Positions 24,966 through 34,024 of a DNA stretch of 62,319 bases are shown here, piece by piece. The stretch comes from Herpetosiphonaceae bacterium. Lineage in GTDB: Bacteria > Chloroflexota > Chloroflexia > Chloroflexales > Herpetosiphonaceae. The stretch spans positions 1 through 62,319 of the forward strand of contig JABXJS010000245.1 in the NCBI GenBank assembly GCA_013538855.1. The letters are read 5' to 3'. Below the pieces are notes generated by a model. The model saw only the letters and a list, made by a program, of their open reading frames with translations, made no database searches and was not told the DNA's origin. A program made the translations under genes and the position numbers. Within the stretch, counting starts at the first letter, position 1, and every line of letters starts with the position of its first letter.

Positions 24966-26470
24966 AGGGCATCAGCCTCCTCTAGAGATAATGAATCGAC
25001 AGTGCGGCCTTGGGCGGCGGCAGCGGCCTCGATGCTACGGAAGCGACGTTGAAACTTACTAATCGTCGTGCGTAGCGCCGACTCGGCATCGACATCGAGC
25101 CAGCGGGCCAGATTTGTGACGGCGAAGAGAACATCGCCTAGCTCAGCAGCATAGTCTGTGGCTGGCGCAGCGCGCAGCTCGTGTAGCTCCTCGTTGATTT
25201 TCTCCCAGACGCCGGCGATCTCGGGCCAGTCAAAGCCGACTTTGGCGGCCTTGCGCCCAATGGTTTGGGCATAGGCCAGGGCGGGCAGGCTGGCAGGGAC
25301 GCCGTCGAGCAGGCTTTGGCGGTCGGTCTTGCCCTTCTCGGCGCGCTCGGTGGCTTTGATCGCCTCCCAGTTTTGCAGCACTTCGGCAGCGCCGCTCACC
25401 GCGACATCGCCGAAGATGTGCGGATGGCGGCGAATGAGCTTGGTGTTAATCGCGGTGGCGATATCAGCAAGGTCGAAGGTGCCGCTTTGGCGGCCAAGCT
25501 CGGCGTGGAAGATGACCTGGAGCAAGAGATCGCCTAGCTCCTCGCTGACGCCGTCCCAGTCCTCGGCGTCAAGCGCCTCTAGCACCTCGTGGGTTTCTTC
25601 GAGCAAGAATGGGCGCAGGCTCGCGTGGGTCTGCTCGCGATCCCAGGGGCAGCCAAATGGCCCAGCGAGACGCTGCATCACCCACTGTAGTGTATCGACG
25701 CTGCGCACATCCTGCTCGATGCTGAGCGCTGGCAGGTAGACGCAGGTGAGGTGATCGAAATCATCGGCGTGATCAAGCTCGTGCAGCGGAGCCGTTCGCG
25801 TGACCTGATCGGGCAGGCCAGCGTGGCGCACGACGGTCACGGGATGGCTGGCAGGATAGCGCTCCATCAGCGAGAGCTTGACCTCGGCGGCGATCTGGCG
25901 ACTGTAGACCTGACACAGCAGCACAGGCTTAATCGGCACCAGCGGCAGCGGTGTTGGTGGCGGATAGGGGCCAACAGCGTGCAGCTCGCTCCAGGCGCGG
26001 TCGGAGCCGCTGGCAGCTGGAACAGGTGGCGGGATGAGATCGAGCGCATCGAGCAGCTGCATGCCCTCGGCGAGCGGGTCGAGGTTGAGCGATGTGCAGA
26101 CAGGCTCGATAAACGACAGGCCGGCGATGATCTGCACGGGCACGGCTGCCGCCTTGGCCTGCTGCAAAATATGGCGCGTGGTGGCCTCGGCGACTAGCGG
26201 ATGCCCGGGGACGGCGTAGACGACCGGCTGCGACTGGGCCTGCTCGATCAGCGTTGCGGCGATCGTGGTATAGATCGACTGAAAGTCAGCGGCCTGCTCG
26301 TAGAGATGATCGAACGCTTGGATGCTCAGCGCTTTGGGCAGAGCACTGATCGTCGGATGGATGCGCGTGCGCACATACAGCGTTGACGTGGTGCTGAGCA
26401 GCTGATGTGCCTCAAGCGTCAGCTGTTGGGCAGCGCCTGGGCCAAGGCCCACAATCGTGATCGAATGCAT
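24938..26470 (-). CDS. mazG: SAM-methylase / MazG nucleoside-triphosphate pyrophosphohydrolase fusion (YabN-like)
   Basis: The 510-residue protein joins two domains, as in Bacillus YabN. Residues 1 to about 215 form a tetrapyrrole-methylase-like domain (ITIVGLGPGAAQQLTLEA, YAVPGHPLVAEATT). About 260-510 is the MazG all-alpha NTP pyrophosphohydrolase. Its metal-binding EExxE/ExxD motif is visible in LLEETHEVLEALD and SEELGDLLLQV, with RRHPHIFGDV after it and a second half EELHELRAA / AELGDVLFAV. MazG removes non-canonical NTPs. The start is ATG 26470, where the methylase fold begins; an extension to 26512 has no support. Confidence 0.92.
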   Translation of the reverse strand: MHSITIVGLGPGAAQQLTLEAHQLLSTTSTLYVRTRIHPTISALPKALSIQAFDHLYEQAADFQSIYTTIAATLIEQAQSQPVVYAVPGHPLVAEATTRHILQQAKAAAVPVQIIAGLSFIEPVCTSLNLDPLAEGMQLLDALDLIPPPVPAASGSDRAWSELHAVGPYPPPTPLPLVPIKPVLLCQVYSRQIAAEVKLSLMERYPASHPVTVVRHAGLPDQVTRTAPLHELDHADDFDHLTCVYLPALSIEQDVRSVDTLQWVMQRLAGPFGCPWDREQTHASLRPFLLEETHEVLEALDAEDWDGVSEELGDLLLQVIFHAELGRQSGTFDLADIATAINTKLIRRHPHIFGDVAVSGAAEVLQNWEAIKATERAEKGKTDRQSLLDGVPASLPALAYAQTIGRKAAKVGFDWPEIAGVWEKINEELHELRAAPATDYAAELGDVLFAVTNLARWLDVDAESALRTTISKFQRRFRSIEAAAAAQGRTVDSLSLEEADALWEAAKRTE

Positions 26471-26504
26471 AGCGATATCTTCTGCTACAAAAGAAAGAGC
26501 GGCG

Positions 26505-26527
26505 GGGGCCACGCGTGGCGCGGCCCC
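26505..26527 (-). terminator. GC-rich hairpin after the PpiC lipoprotein gene
   Basis: GGGGCC (26505-26510) and GGCCCC (26522-26527) flank an 11-nt loop, with a CTTTCTTTT stretch after it on the minus strand. It could be a weak terminator between the PpiC lipoprotein gene and mazG. Confidence 0.45.
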
Positions 26528-26536
26528 ACGCGCGGG

Positions 26537-27481
26537 CTACTGTGAAGGCTTGGCGGTAATGCTCGCGGGCAGCGGTACCGTCTCTGGTGAGATATAGATT
26601 TTCAGCGTGCCATTTTGTTTGTAAGCGTTGATCACCTGGTTGATGTAGGCCTGGCCAGCATCGCTTTGCTGCATATCGCGCCAGCTCTGGAAGGTTTGGC
26701 GGCCGAGGACCTCGATGATATGCCAGCCGAACTGCGTTTCGACGGGGTCGCTGACTTGATTGAGCGGCAACGTTTGCACAGCCTGTTTGAAGCCATCGAC
26801 ATAGCCCGCCGGATCGGCCCAGCCCAGATCACCGCCCTGCACAGCGCTGCCAGGATCTTCGGAGTACTGGCTGGCTAGCTCGGCAAAACTTGCGCCGTTG
26901 CGCAGCTGCTGAACAACATTTTCGGCCGTCTTGCGCGCCTCTTCGTTGGCCGCAGGCGAGTCGGTGCCCTGAACAGAGATGAGGATATGGCGGACGTGCA
27001 CCTGCTGTGGTACGCCCTCGATGTTGACCGTTTGGGCGTAGTTATCGAGCGCGATGACGCGATTGATATAGGTGCGCAGATCCTCGTATGAGTCGAAGTT
27101 ATTGGCCTGCGCAAACTCGGTCAAGTCCTTGAAGGTAGGATTTTCTTGACCGGTGTTTTGGAGCATCACGCGCTGAATAAACTCAGTGCTGTCCGCGTCG
27201 ATGCCAGCGCCAGACTGGCGGGCCTCGTTGAGGAAGACCTCTTCTTGGATCAGCGAGTCGAAGATCTGCTGGCGGATCAGCTCAGGTGAAATATTATTGG
27301 ATTGCACAACCTGGTTGATCTCGGGCGCGGCGCGCTCGAGATAGTTGGTAAACTGAGCCTCGGTGTAGTTGTTGGGGCCAACGCTAAACATCGCTGGTGA
27401 TACTTGCTTGCTGGCCTCGCCACAGCCCAACAGGAGGCCGCTGAGCAGGACGATCAGCAGCACCTGGAGCGAACGTTGCAT
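26537..27481 (-). CDS. PpiC/SurA-type peptidyl-prolyl isomerase lipoprotein
   Basis: The 314-residue lipoprotein (lipobox LLLGC) has a SurA-N-like helical region (ERAAPEINQVVQSNNISPEL, LIQEEVFLNEAR). A parvulin rotamase domain follows: VHVRHILISVQGTD, ASFAELASQYSEDPGSAVQG, GDLGWADPAG and ETQFGWHIIEVLGR. It should assist folding of exported proteins. The start is ATG 27481, seven bases from GGAG; upstream in-frame codons lack an SD. It follows glyA on the same strand after a small hairpin, and TATAAT at the glyA stop (27567-27572) may give it its own promoter. Confidence 0.92.
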   Translation of the reverse strand: MQRSLQVLLIVLLSGLLLGCGEASKQVSPAMFSVGPNNYTEAQFTNYLERAAPEINQVVQSNNISPELIRQQIFDSLIQEEVFLNEARQSGAGIDADSTEFIQRVMLQNTGQENPTFKDLTEFAQANNFDSYEDLRTYINRVIALDNYAQTVNIEGVPQQVHVRHILISVQGTDSPAANEEARKTAENVVQQLRNGASFAELASQYSEDPGSAVQGGDLGWADPAGYVDGFKQAVQTLPLNQVSDPVETQFGWHIIEVLGRQTFQSWRDMQQSDAGQAYINQVINAYKQNGTLKIYISPETVPLPASITAKPSQ

Positions 27482-27519
27482 GGACACATGCTCCTCCGTT
27501 ATCTGAAATAAGAGTATTG

Positions 27520-27541
27520 GTGCCAGGTGTGTGCCTGGCAC
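27520..27541 (-). terminator. Hairpin between glyA and the PpiC gene
   Basis: GTGCCAGG (27520-27527) and its complement (27534-27541) enclose a 6-nt loop. It has no T run, so termination may be partial. Confidence 0.4.
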
Positions 27542-27567
27542 GAGCTTCTATCTGCGTGTGCCGCCTA

Positions 27568-28845
27568 TTATACGGCGGATTCGGTTGATGTTAGGTCAGG
27601 CTGTCCTGGGACAGGGAAGCCTGCGCACAGCTCGACGACTTCGCCGCGAATACGTGCGTGCATGTCGCTGTCGTTGATGTTGCGCACAACTTGGCCGACC
27701 CACTTGGCGATCTGGCGCATCTCGGCGGCTCCGAAGCCGCGGCTAGTGACCGCAGGTGTGCCGAAGCGCAGGCCGCTGGCGACCATCGGGGGCTTTGGAT
27801 CGAATGGGATCGCATTTTTATTGACGGTGATGCCGGCGCGGTCGAGCGCCTTCTCGGCGGCCTTGCCAGTGACATCGAACGGCGTCAGGTCAACCAGCAT
27901 CAAGTGATTATCGGTGCCGCCGCTGACGATGCGGAAGCCCTCGGCGGCCAGTGCCTCGGCCAGCACCTGGGCGTTGGCGATCACCTGCTGGCTGTAGGTG
28001 CGGAATGACGGCTGGAGCGCCTCGCCGAAGGCCACAGCCTTGGCGGCGATAACGTGCATCAGCGGGCCGCCCTGAACGCCGGGGAAGACCGTCTTGTCGA
28101 TGAGCTTGGCATCATCGGCCGAGCACAGAATCAGGCCGCCGCGCGGGCCGCGCAACGTCTTGTGGGTGGTGGTGGTGACGAACTGGGCCAGGCCAACTGG
28201 CGACGGATGCAGATCGGACACGATCAGGCCGGCGATGTGGGCGACATCGGCCATGAGCACCGCGCCAACGCTCTTGGCGATATCGTGGAAGTACTCGAAG
28301 TTGATCGTGCGCGGGTAGGCGCTGGCACCGCAGATAATCATCTTGGGGCTGACGCGGTGGGCGATCTCGGCGACCTCCTCGTAGTCGATCTGCTCGGTCT
28401 CGGGGTTGACGCCGTAGCCGTGGATCTCATAGCTCATGCCCGAGAAGTTCAGCGGGTGGCCGTGGGTGAGGTGGCCGCCGTGCGCGAGGCTCATGCCAAG
28501 CACGCGATCGCCGGGCTTGAGCGTGGCCAGCTGCACGGCCATATTCGCCTGCGCGCCAGAGTGGGGCTGCACATTGGCGTGCTCGGCCCCAAAGAGCTGC
28601 TTGGCGCGCTGGATGGCCAGCGACTCGGCGACATCGACCCACTCGCAGCCGCCGTAGTAGCGCTTGCCGGGGTAGCCCTCTGCATATTTATTGGTGAGAA
28701 CCGAGCCTTGTGCGGCGAGCACAGCGCTGCTGACATAATTTTCCGAAGCGATTAACTCAATTCCCGAGCGCTGGCGGTCGGCCTCGGCGCGAATCGCCTG
28801 TGCAATTTCGGGATCAGACTGACTCAGAATATCGAGCGTGGTCAT
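27568..28845 (-). CDS. glyA: Serine hydroxymethyltransferase
   Basis: The 425-residue PLP enzyme interconverts serine and glycine with transfer of a one-carbon unit to tetrahydrofolate. All family blocks are intact: [52 protein letters not shown] and the PLP-lysine block [14 protein letters not shown] (Lys229). AAGGAG lies close to the ATG at 28845. It lies downstream of the multi-GAF kinase gene on the same strand with a 66-base gap. A functional link to the kinase is not evident. Confidence 0.98.
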   Translation of the reverse strand: MTTLDILSQSDPEIAQAIRAEADRQRSGIELIASENYVSSAVLAAQGSVLTNKYAEGYPGKRYYGGCEWVDVAESLAIQRAKQLFGAEHANVQPHSGAQANMAVQLATLKPGDRVLGMSLAHGGHLTHGHPLNFSGMSYEIHGYGVNPETEQIDYEEVAEIAHRVSPKMIICGASAYPRTINFEYFHDIAKSVGAVLMADVAHIAGLIVSDLHPSPVGLAQFVTTTTHKTLRGPRGGLILCSADDAKLIDKTVFPGVQGGPLMHVIAAKAVAFGEALQPSFRTYSQQVIANAQVLAEALAAEGFRIVSGGTDNHLMLVDLTPFDVTGKAAEKALDRAGITVNKNAIPFDPKPPMVASGLRFGTPAVTSRGFGAAEMRQIAKWVGQVVRNINDSDMHARIRGEVVELCAGFPVPGQPDLTSTESAV

Positions 28846-28911
28846 GGCTGCTCCTTAGGTATGGCCCAAACAATCTCGCCTAGAGCATATCACAGATGGG
28901 CGATCCTGTGG

Positions 28912-31900
28912 TCAGGCGCTCACATCGGCACCTTCAATCAGGCTTGCGATGGTACGGCGCAGCTCCTGTAGCTCGAAGGGCTTGGACATGATCACATCGG
29001 CGTGCTGATTTTGCTCGCCATCAAGCTGATAGCCCCAGCCAGTTAGCAGGACGGTGCGAATCGACGGATGCAGCTCGCGTGCGGCGGCCAGCAGCTGCCA
29101 GCCGTTCATGCCTGGCATGCCCAAATCAGAAATAATAATGTCAAAGGCGGTAGTTTGCAGCTCTTGGAGCGCTTGTTCGGCCGAAACAGCGACAGCAACC
29201 TGGTGCTGATCTTTCTCGAGCACGCGCATGACAACGCGGCGCACAGACGGATCGTCGTCAACGACCATGATGCGTCGCGAGCGCTGCTGTGGCTGCACAA
29301 CAGGCCGCGGTGGCGCGACCTGCTGCACATGGCGTGGGAACGTGGCCACAAAGCGCGCGCCGCTTGGCACCACCGACTCGACACTGAGCATGCCGCGGTG
29401 GCGCTGCACAATGCTGAGCGCGACCGCGAGGCCCAGGCCGGTGCCCTGGCTGAGCGGTTTGGTGGTAAAGAACGGATCGAAAATGCGGGTGCGATTTTCC
29501 GGCGTCACGCCAGGCCCGTGGTCGGCAACGCTGAAGCCAGCCTGATCGCCTTGCGTGAAGGTGCGCACCTCGATGCGGCCGCCGTTGGGCTGGGCATCGA
29601 CGGCATTGACCAGCAAATTGACAAACACCTCGCGTAGCTCGGCGGCGCTGCCAAGCACAAAGGCTGGCTCAAGCTGCGATGCGATCTGGATGGTGATGCC
29701 GCGCTGCTGGGCCTGATCGCGCCAGGAGGGGCGGGTAAACTCTAGGCCGACCTCGACAACTTGCTGAAGGTCGACAACCTCATCGTAGACCGTTTCGGAC
29801 GAGCGGGCGAACTCTTGGATGCGGCGGACGGTGATTGCGCCATCTTTGGCGGCTTGTTCAATCATATGTAGTGCTTCTCGATGCTCGCTAGGGTCGGCCT
29901 CCTGAAGCAAGATTTGCGTGTTGCCGAGGATCGACGCCAGCAGATTATTGAAGTCATGAGCGACTCCGCTGGCTAGCTCACCAAGCGCGCGGAGCTTCTC
30001 TGAGCGCAATAGACGCTCGCGCGTTTGATCAAGTTCCTCAAGCACGGCGCGCAGATGGTGGTAGGCCTGCTCGGCATCAGTGCGCAGCATATGTTCCTCT
30101 TCGTAGCGCCGCGCCGTGTGCATCGCCTGGGCGATCTGGTTGGCGATAGCAGCGGCGAGACGGCGCTCATCGGGCTTGAACGGGAGCGCCGGTGCGCGCT
30201 GGTACATCTGGAGCCAGCCGCTGAACACACCGTTGACCATGAGCGGCTGGGCATAGAGCGCCAGCAGGCCCTCGTGCTGCACAGGGCTGGTGCGCGAAAG
30301 CGGGTCGTGGCTGATATTGGCGATGTACAAATCGGAGGGCGGCGGAAAGCGCTCGATCCATGCATTAACGGCTGCTGGCGGCATGAGCAGTTGACTCACG
30401 GCGTTATCAGACAGGCCGACGCTAGCGATCGGCTGCATTGGCTCCTGGGGGGTGCGCCACATCAGCACCACAGCGGCGGTGATATTGAACACGCCCAGCA
30501 GCTTGTGCACCACATTTTGACATAGTGCCACAAGATTAAGCTCACCGCTGATCGCCGTGATGATCTCCTGAAGCGTTTCAAGCTCGCGGCGGCGCTGCTG
30601 CTCGGCATCATAGAGCTGCATCTGGCGATAGGCTAGCGCGAACTGGTCGGCCACATCGCTAATCAGCCGTAGCTCATCTAAGGCCCAGCGGTGCGGGCGC
30701 TCGATGGTAAAGATGCACAGCGCGCCGATCCAGCGCTCGCCGATCTGCAGTGGCGACCAGGCCAGCGCACGCACGCCATGGTCGAGCAAGAGCGTGCGGA
30801 TGGGATCGTTGATCTGGGTTGTGTAGAGCAGATCGTCAATGATTCCGGTGCGCTGCATCTCGAGGGCCTGCATGATCTCGTGGCGCAAGATTGTGGCGAT
30901 GGCCGGAAAGGCGGCGTTGGCCTGTGGCTGCGTGTAGACACCATGCCACTGGAGATCGCCGTTGCGCCCGATGATGCCAAGGCTGCACCAGTCGCTCTGG
31001 AGGCCAACGCCAAGCACGTGATTGACCTCATCGATCACATCGTGAATATTGAGCGACTGGCGAATCGTGCTGACGATACGGGCGAAAAGGGTGGTGCGCT
31101 CATTCGTAGCGTACATCGATGCAAAGAGGCGGGTGCGCTCGATCAGCTGACCAAGGGCTGCGCCAACTTCGGCGAGCAGCATGGCCTCGGTGGTGTTGAG
31201 CGGGATGATTGGCTCGATGGTGAGCAGGCCAAGCAGCGCCGAGCCTGCCCGCAGTTCAATTTCTAAGGCTGCATCGCTGTCCAAGGGTGTGCGCAGCGTA
31301 TGAATACAGTGCATATCGAAGGACTTATCGGGCGCAGGCTCGGTCGGCAGCAGTGGTCGGCGGAGCGGCGGGGTGATATTGGGGCTGTGGGCATAGAGCG
31401 ACAGATGATTGTACTCTTGCAGGTAGATCGCAACGGTGCGAAACGGCAGGTGCTGCATCAACGTTGCGATAATCTCCTCGAGCAGCACTGTCATGTCAAG
31501 CTGCTGATCGGCCTTGAGCCGGATCTGGTCGAGAATTTGAGCATAGCGTGTGCGGCGGAGCATGGTGAGGTACAGCTCCTGGTTCTCGAGCGTAATGCCC
31601 AAGTTAACGCCGATAAGCTCTAGGGCTGGCTGCAGCTGGCTAAAGCGCGGGCTGTCACTGTTGTTGGAGCTTTGCAGGGCGAGCACGCCACGCACATTGT
31701 GCTGTTGGTCGCGGATAGGCACAACAAGCTCAACCGCCACGTCGGTGGGCTGCGGCGTATAGCGATAGCGCGCATCGGCGGCGGGATCGGTCACAAGCAC
31801 CGTTTGAGCGTGCTGCACCACCCATCCATAGATATGGGTGGTGCTTAGCGGTAGCTGCAGCGGCAGCAGGCCAGTAAATTCCTCTAGGCCACCAAGGCTG

Positions 31901-32097
31901 CTGGCGACGAAGCAGAGCTGTTCGCCGTCAACTAAGGCGATCGCAACGCGCTGCACCTCTGTTGCCGACTGGATCAGATAGACAACGCGGCCGGTGAGCG
32001 ACTCCTGGTCGAGGATGCCGTGGCAGGCAGCATTGACCTGATGCACAAGCGTGAGCAGAGATGACAGGAGTTGATCGCGCTTCGACAGTGAATGCAT
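28912..32097 (-). CDS. Hybrid sensor histidine kinase with multiple GAF domains and a C-terminal receiver
   Basis: The 1061-residue soluble protein has no membrane helices or signal peptide. It carries about four GAF-type sensor modules (roughly 20-170, 195-320, 345-490 and 510-660). A short coiled coil leads to a HisKA domain with His714 in ELASGVAHDFNNLLASILGN. The HATPase domain shows NLLVNAVDAQ, DHGPGV and GTGLGLAVALSI. A C-terminal receiver has DDDPSVRR, phospho-acceptor Asp991 in IIISDLGMPGMNG, and SKPFEL. Such multi-GAF hybrid kinases sense small molecules, redox or light in the cytoplasm; the ligands are unknown. No separate output regulator is adjacent. It starts 24 bases after the enoyl-CoA hydratase gene. 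Confidence 0.94.
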   Translation of the reverse strand: MHSLSKRDQLLSSLLTLVHQVNAACHGILDQESLTGRVVYLIQSATEVQRVAIALVDGEQLCFVASSLGGLEEFTGLLPLQLPLSTTHIYGWVVQHAQTVLVTDPAADARYRYTPQPTDVAVELVVPIRDQQHNVRGVLALQSSNNSDSPRFSQLQPALELIGVNLGITLENQELYLTMLRRTRYAQILDQIRLKADQQLDMTVLLEEIIATLMQHLPFRTVAIYLQEYNHLSLYAHSPNITPPLRRPLLPTEPAPDKSFDMHCIHTLRTPLDSDAALEIELRAGSALLGLLTIEPIIPLNTTEAMLLAEVGAALGQLIERTRLFASMYATNERTTLFARIVSTIRQSLNIHDVIDEVNHVLGVGLQSDWCSLGIIGRNGDLQWHGVYTQPQANAAFPAIATILRHEIMQALEMQRTGIIDDLLYTTQINDPIRTLLLDHGVRALAWSPLQIGERWIGALCIFTIERPHRWALDELRLISDVADQFALAYRQMQLYDAEQQRRRELETLQEIITAISGELNLVALCQNVVHKLLGVFNITAAVVLMWRTPQEPMQPIASVGLSDNAVSQLLMPPAAVNAWIERFPPPSDLYIANISHDPLSRTSPVQHEGLLALYAQPLMVNGVFSGWLQMYQRAPALPFKPDERRLAAAIANQIAQAMHTARRYEEEHMLRTDAEQAYHHLRAVLEELDQTRERLLRSEKLRALGELASGVAHDFNNLLASILGNTQILLQEADPSEHREALHMIEQAAKDGAITVRRIQEFARSSETVYDEVVDLQQVVEVGLEFTRPSWRDQAQQRGITIQIASQLEPAFVLGSAAELREVFVNLLVNAVDAQPNGGRIEVRTFTQGDQAGFSVADHGPGVTPENRTRIFDPFFTTKPLSQGTGLGLAVALSIVQRHRGMLSVESVVPSGARFVATFPRHVQQVAPPRPVVQPQQRSRRIMVVDDDPSVRRVVMRVLEKDQHQVAVAVSAEQALQELQTTAFDIIISDLGMPGMNGWQLLAAARELHPSIRTVLLTGWGYQLDGEQNQHADVIMSKPFELQELRRTIASLIEGADVSA

Positions 32098-32121
32098 AGT
32101 TGGTGGCCCTTACGTGGTATG

Positions 32122-32925
32122 TTATGACTCTGAGCGAGTAACCCAGCCTGGACGGCGTTTTTCTAAAAAGGCGCGCATGCCCTCTTGGCCCTCGGCGCTG
32201 GTGCGGGCTTGGGCGATCGCATTGATCGCGTAGCTCCGCGCAGCCTCGCGCTCCTGCTCCCACATGGCGCGGATCAGCTGCTTGGCTGCGTTGATGGCGG
32301 CGGGGCCGCTGCTGACCATGCGCTGTGCGAGCGCCTGGACGGTGGCATCAAGCTCGTCGCTGCTGGTGATGGCGTGGATCAGGCCGATCTCGAAGGCCCG
32401 CTCGGCGGTGAAGCGCTCGCCTGACACAAACAGCGCGCGGCTTTGGCTCACGCCAATCTTAGGCACAACATACTGGGCGATCACAGCAGGAATTAAACCA
32501 AGCTTGACTTCTGTAAACCCAAACCGCGCTTCCTCGACGGCCACCGCCAGATCGCAGCAGGCCACGAGTCCGACACCGCCACCGAGCGCGGCCCCATTGA
32601 TCCGCCCGATCACAGGCTTCGGGCAGGTATCGAGCACCTGAAACATGCCATCGAGCGCAGCGGCATCGGCGACGTTTTGCTCGTGCGTGTAGGTGTGGGT
32701 CTCGCGCATCCAGTTCAGGTCGCCACCGGCAGAGAACGAGCGGCCTGCGCCCGTCAGCACAATCACGCGCACGGCCTCATCTGCGCCAAGGCTGGTAAAG
32801 GCGGCCTGTAGCTCCTGCATCAGCTGCGGATTGAAGGCATTGTGTAGCTCGGGCCGATTGAGCGTGACGGTGGCGACCGTCTCTGTGCGCGTTATCTGGA
32901 CAAGTTCAGGCGCGGCATGTGCCAT
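32122..32925 (-). CDS. Enoyl-CoA hydratase/isomerase family protein (methylglutaconyl-CoA hydratase-like)
   Basis: The 267-residue crotonase-fold protein has the oxyanion-hole segments GRSFSAGGDLNWMRE and INGAALGGGVGLVACCDLAV. The catalytic-acid region is ARFGFTEVKLGLIPAVI, and the protein ends EKRRPGWVTRSES. The FSAGGDLNWM form resembles methylglutaconyl-CoA hydratases of leucine breakdown, but substrate assignment within crotonases from motifs alone is unreliable, and no other leucine-catabolism gene is present. AGGAGA lies upstream of ATG 32925. It sits 17 bases after the broken zinc-ribbon gene and just before the hybrid kinase gene. Confidence 0.9.
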   Translation of the reverse strand: MAHAAPELVQITRTETVATVTLNRPELHNAFNPQLMQELQAAFTSLGADEAVRVIVLTGAGRSFSAGGDLNWMRETHTYTHEQNVADAAALDGMFQVLDTCPKPVIGRINGAALGGGVGLVACCDLAVAVEEARFGFTEVKLGLIPAVIAQYVVPKIGVSQSRALFVSGERFTAERAFEIGLIHAITSSDELDATVQALAQRMVSSGPAAINAAKQLIRAMWEQEREAARSYAINAIAQARTSAEGQEGMRAFLEKRRPGWVTRSES

Positions 32926-32942
32926 TGGGTTCTCCTTTGAAC

Positions 32943-34001
32943 TTATGGAAGACTAAACTGAAAGTTATCGAACTCCATCACCGTATCGCCTTCATCGAAG
33001 GTGCTCACACCAAAGCCCATGGCCCCATCGGTGTAGGTGGTGTCGGTGACACGGTCGATGAGCTGCCCATTGAGGTACAGCTCGAACAGCGGGCCAACCG
33101 CCACGACGCGCAGCCGGTTGGTGGCATCAAGATCAGCATTGACGACCGAGCTGTAGGTCCAATCGATCAAGTTGGTCCACTCGCCGTCGCCGCCATCGTC
33201 GGGCTTATCGAAGCGCCGGAAGGCGTACTCGCCGACTGGTGAAATCTGGAAGGTGTAGAGGCTACTGTTCTCTTGCTCGCGGATGATCAGTCCGGCGGCG
33301 TTATCGGTGGAGCCTTGGCGGGCGGTGATGTCGATCTGCATATCGACGTCGCTGTACGTCTCGATCGTCGAGGTCCAGATGATGCGCTGAGTGGCCTCGA
33401 CGCTGATCTGGTAAGCATCGTCGATGTAGGCGTAGGAGCCGCTGCCGCTGCTGGTTGGACCCTCGGGTCAGCCCTCATCTTTGGTGGAGAAGTCATCGAC
33501 AAGAATGAAGTCCTGGGCTGGCTCGTTGGTCGGCAGCGGCTCTGGCGTTGGTGTGTTGACGATCACCGCTACGGAGCTGCGCGGCGTGCTTGTCGGCAGC
33601 AGGGCGATGGCGGTGGCCGTCGGCGTGCCGGTGCTGTTTTGCCCAAGCCAGAAGAACAGCCCGCCGACGATGGCCAGGACTGCGACGCCGATCAGCCCGA
33701 AGATCCACACTGGTGCGCGGCTGGGCTGTGGCGGCTGCGGGTAGCCGGCCTGCGGATAGGGCGGGTAGGTCGGCGGCTGATTGTAGTTGTAGGGTGGCTG
33801 GCTGGGCGGAAAATCAGCTGGCGGCGGTGGCGGTGTGCTGCCGACCGGCATCGTCGGCGGCGTGTACGGCGGTGGCTCCTGCCAGTTTGGCGTCTGTGGC
33901 GTAGCGTAGCCGCCAGAGGGCTGCAGACGTGTGCCACACTCTGGACAAAACTGCTGATCACCTACCGGAGCTTGACAATTGGGACACGTGCGGTTGGCCA
34001 T
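32943..34001 (-). pseudogene. Zinc-ribbon / membrane / beta-sandwich protein interrupted by an in-frame TGA
   Basis: ATG 34001 (SD AGGGGG) opens a frame with a zinc ribbon (CPNCQAPVG, then CPECGT), a Pro/Tyr-rich linker, one membrane helix (WIFGLIGVAVLAIVGGLFFW), a Thr/Pro linker and VDDFSTKDEG. A TGA at 33470-33468 then stops it after about 177 residues. The same frame continues without break to 32943 with PEGPTSSGSGSY and a concanavalin-like domain: DMQIDITARQ, LYTFQISPVGEYAFRRF, ELYLNGQLIDRV, FDNFQFSLP. In this family a Trp usually precedes the Pro (SGWP-like), so TGG to TGA is the simplest explanation. It could be a true nonsense mutation, a sequence error, or read-through. Confidence 0.8.
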
Positions 34002-34024
34002 GGTCTGCCCCCTTCGGTACTCCA

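Noticed and set aside
28054-28755. A 233-codon plus-strand open frame inside glyA
   Set aside because: It is antisense to a fully conserved serine hydroxymethyltransferase and has no motif of its own.
33468-33470. TGA as selenocysteine or a recoded sense codon
   Set aside because: The expected residue is Trp, no selenocysteine-type motif surrounds it, and TGA ends other genes here (for example the response regulator and the DsbA-like gene).
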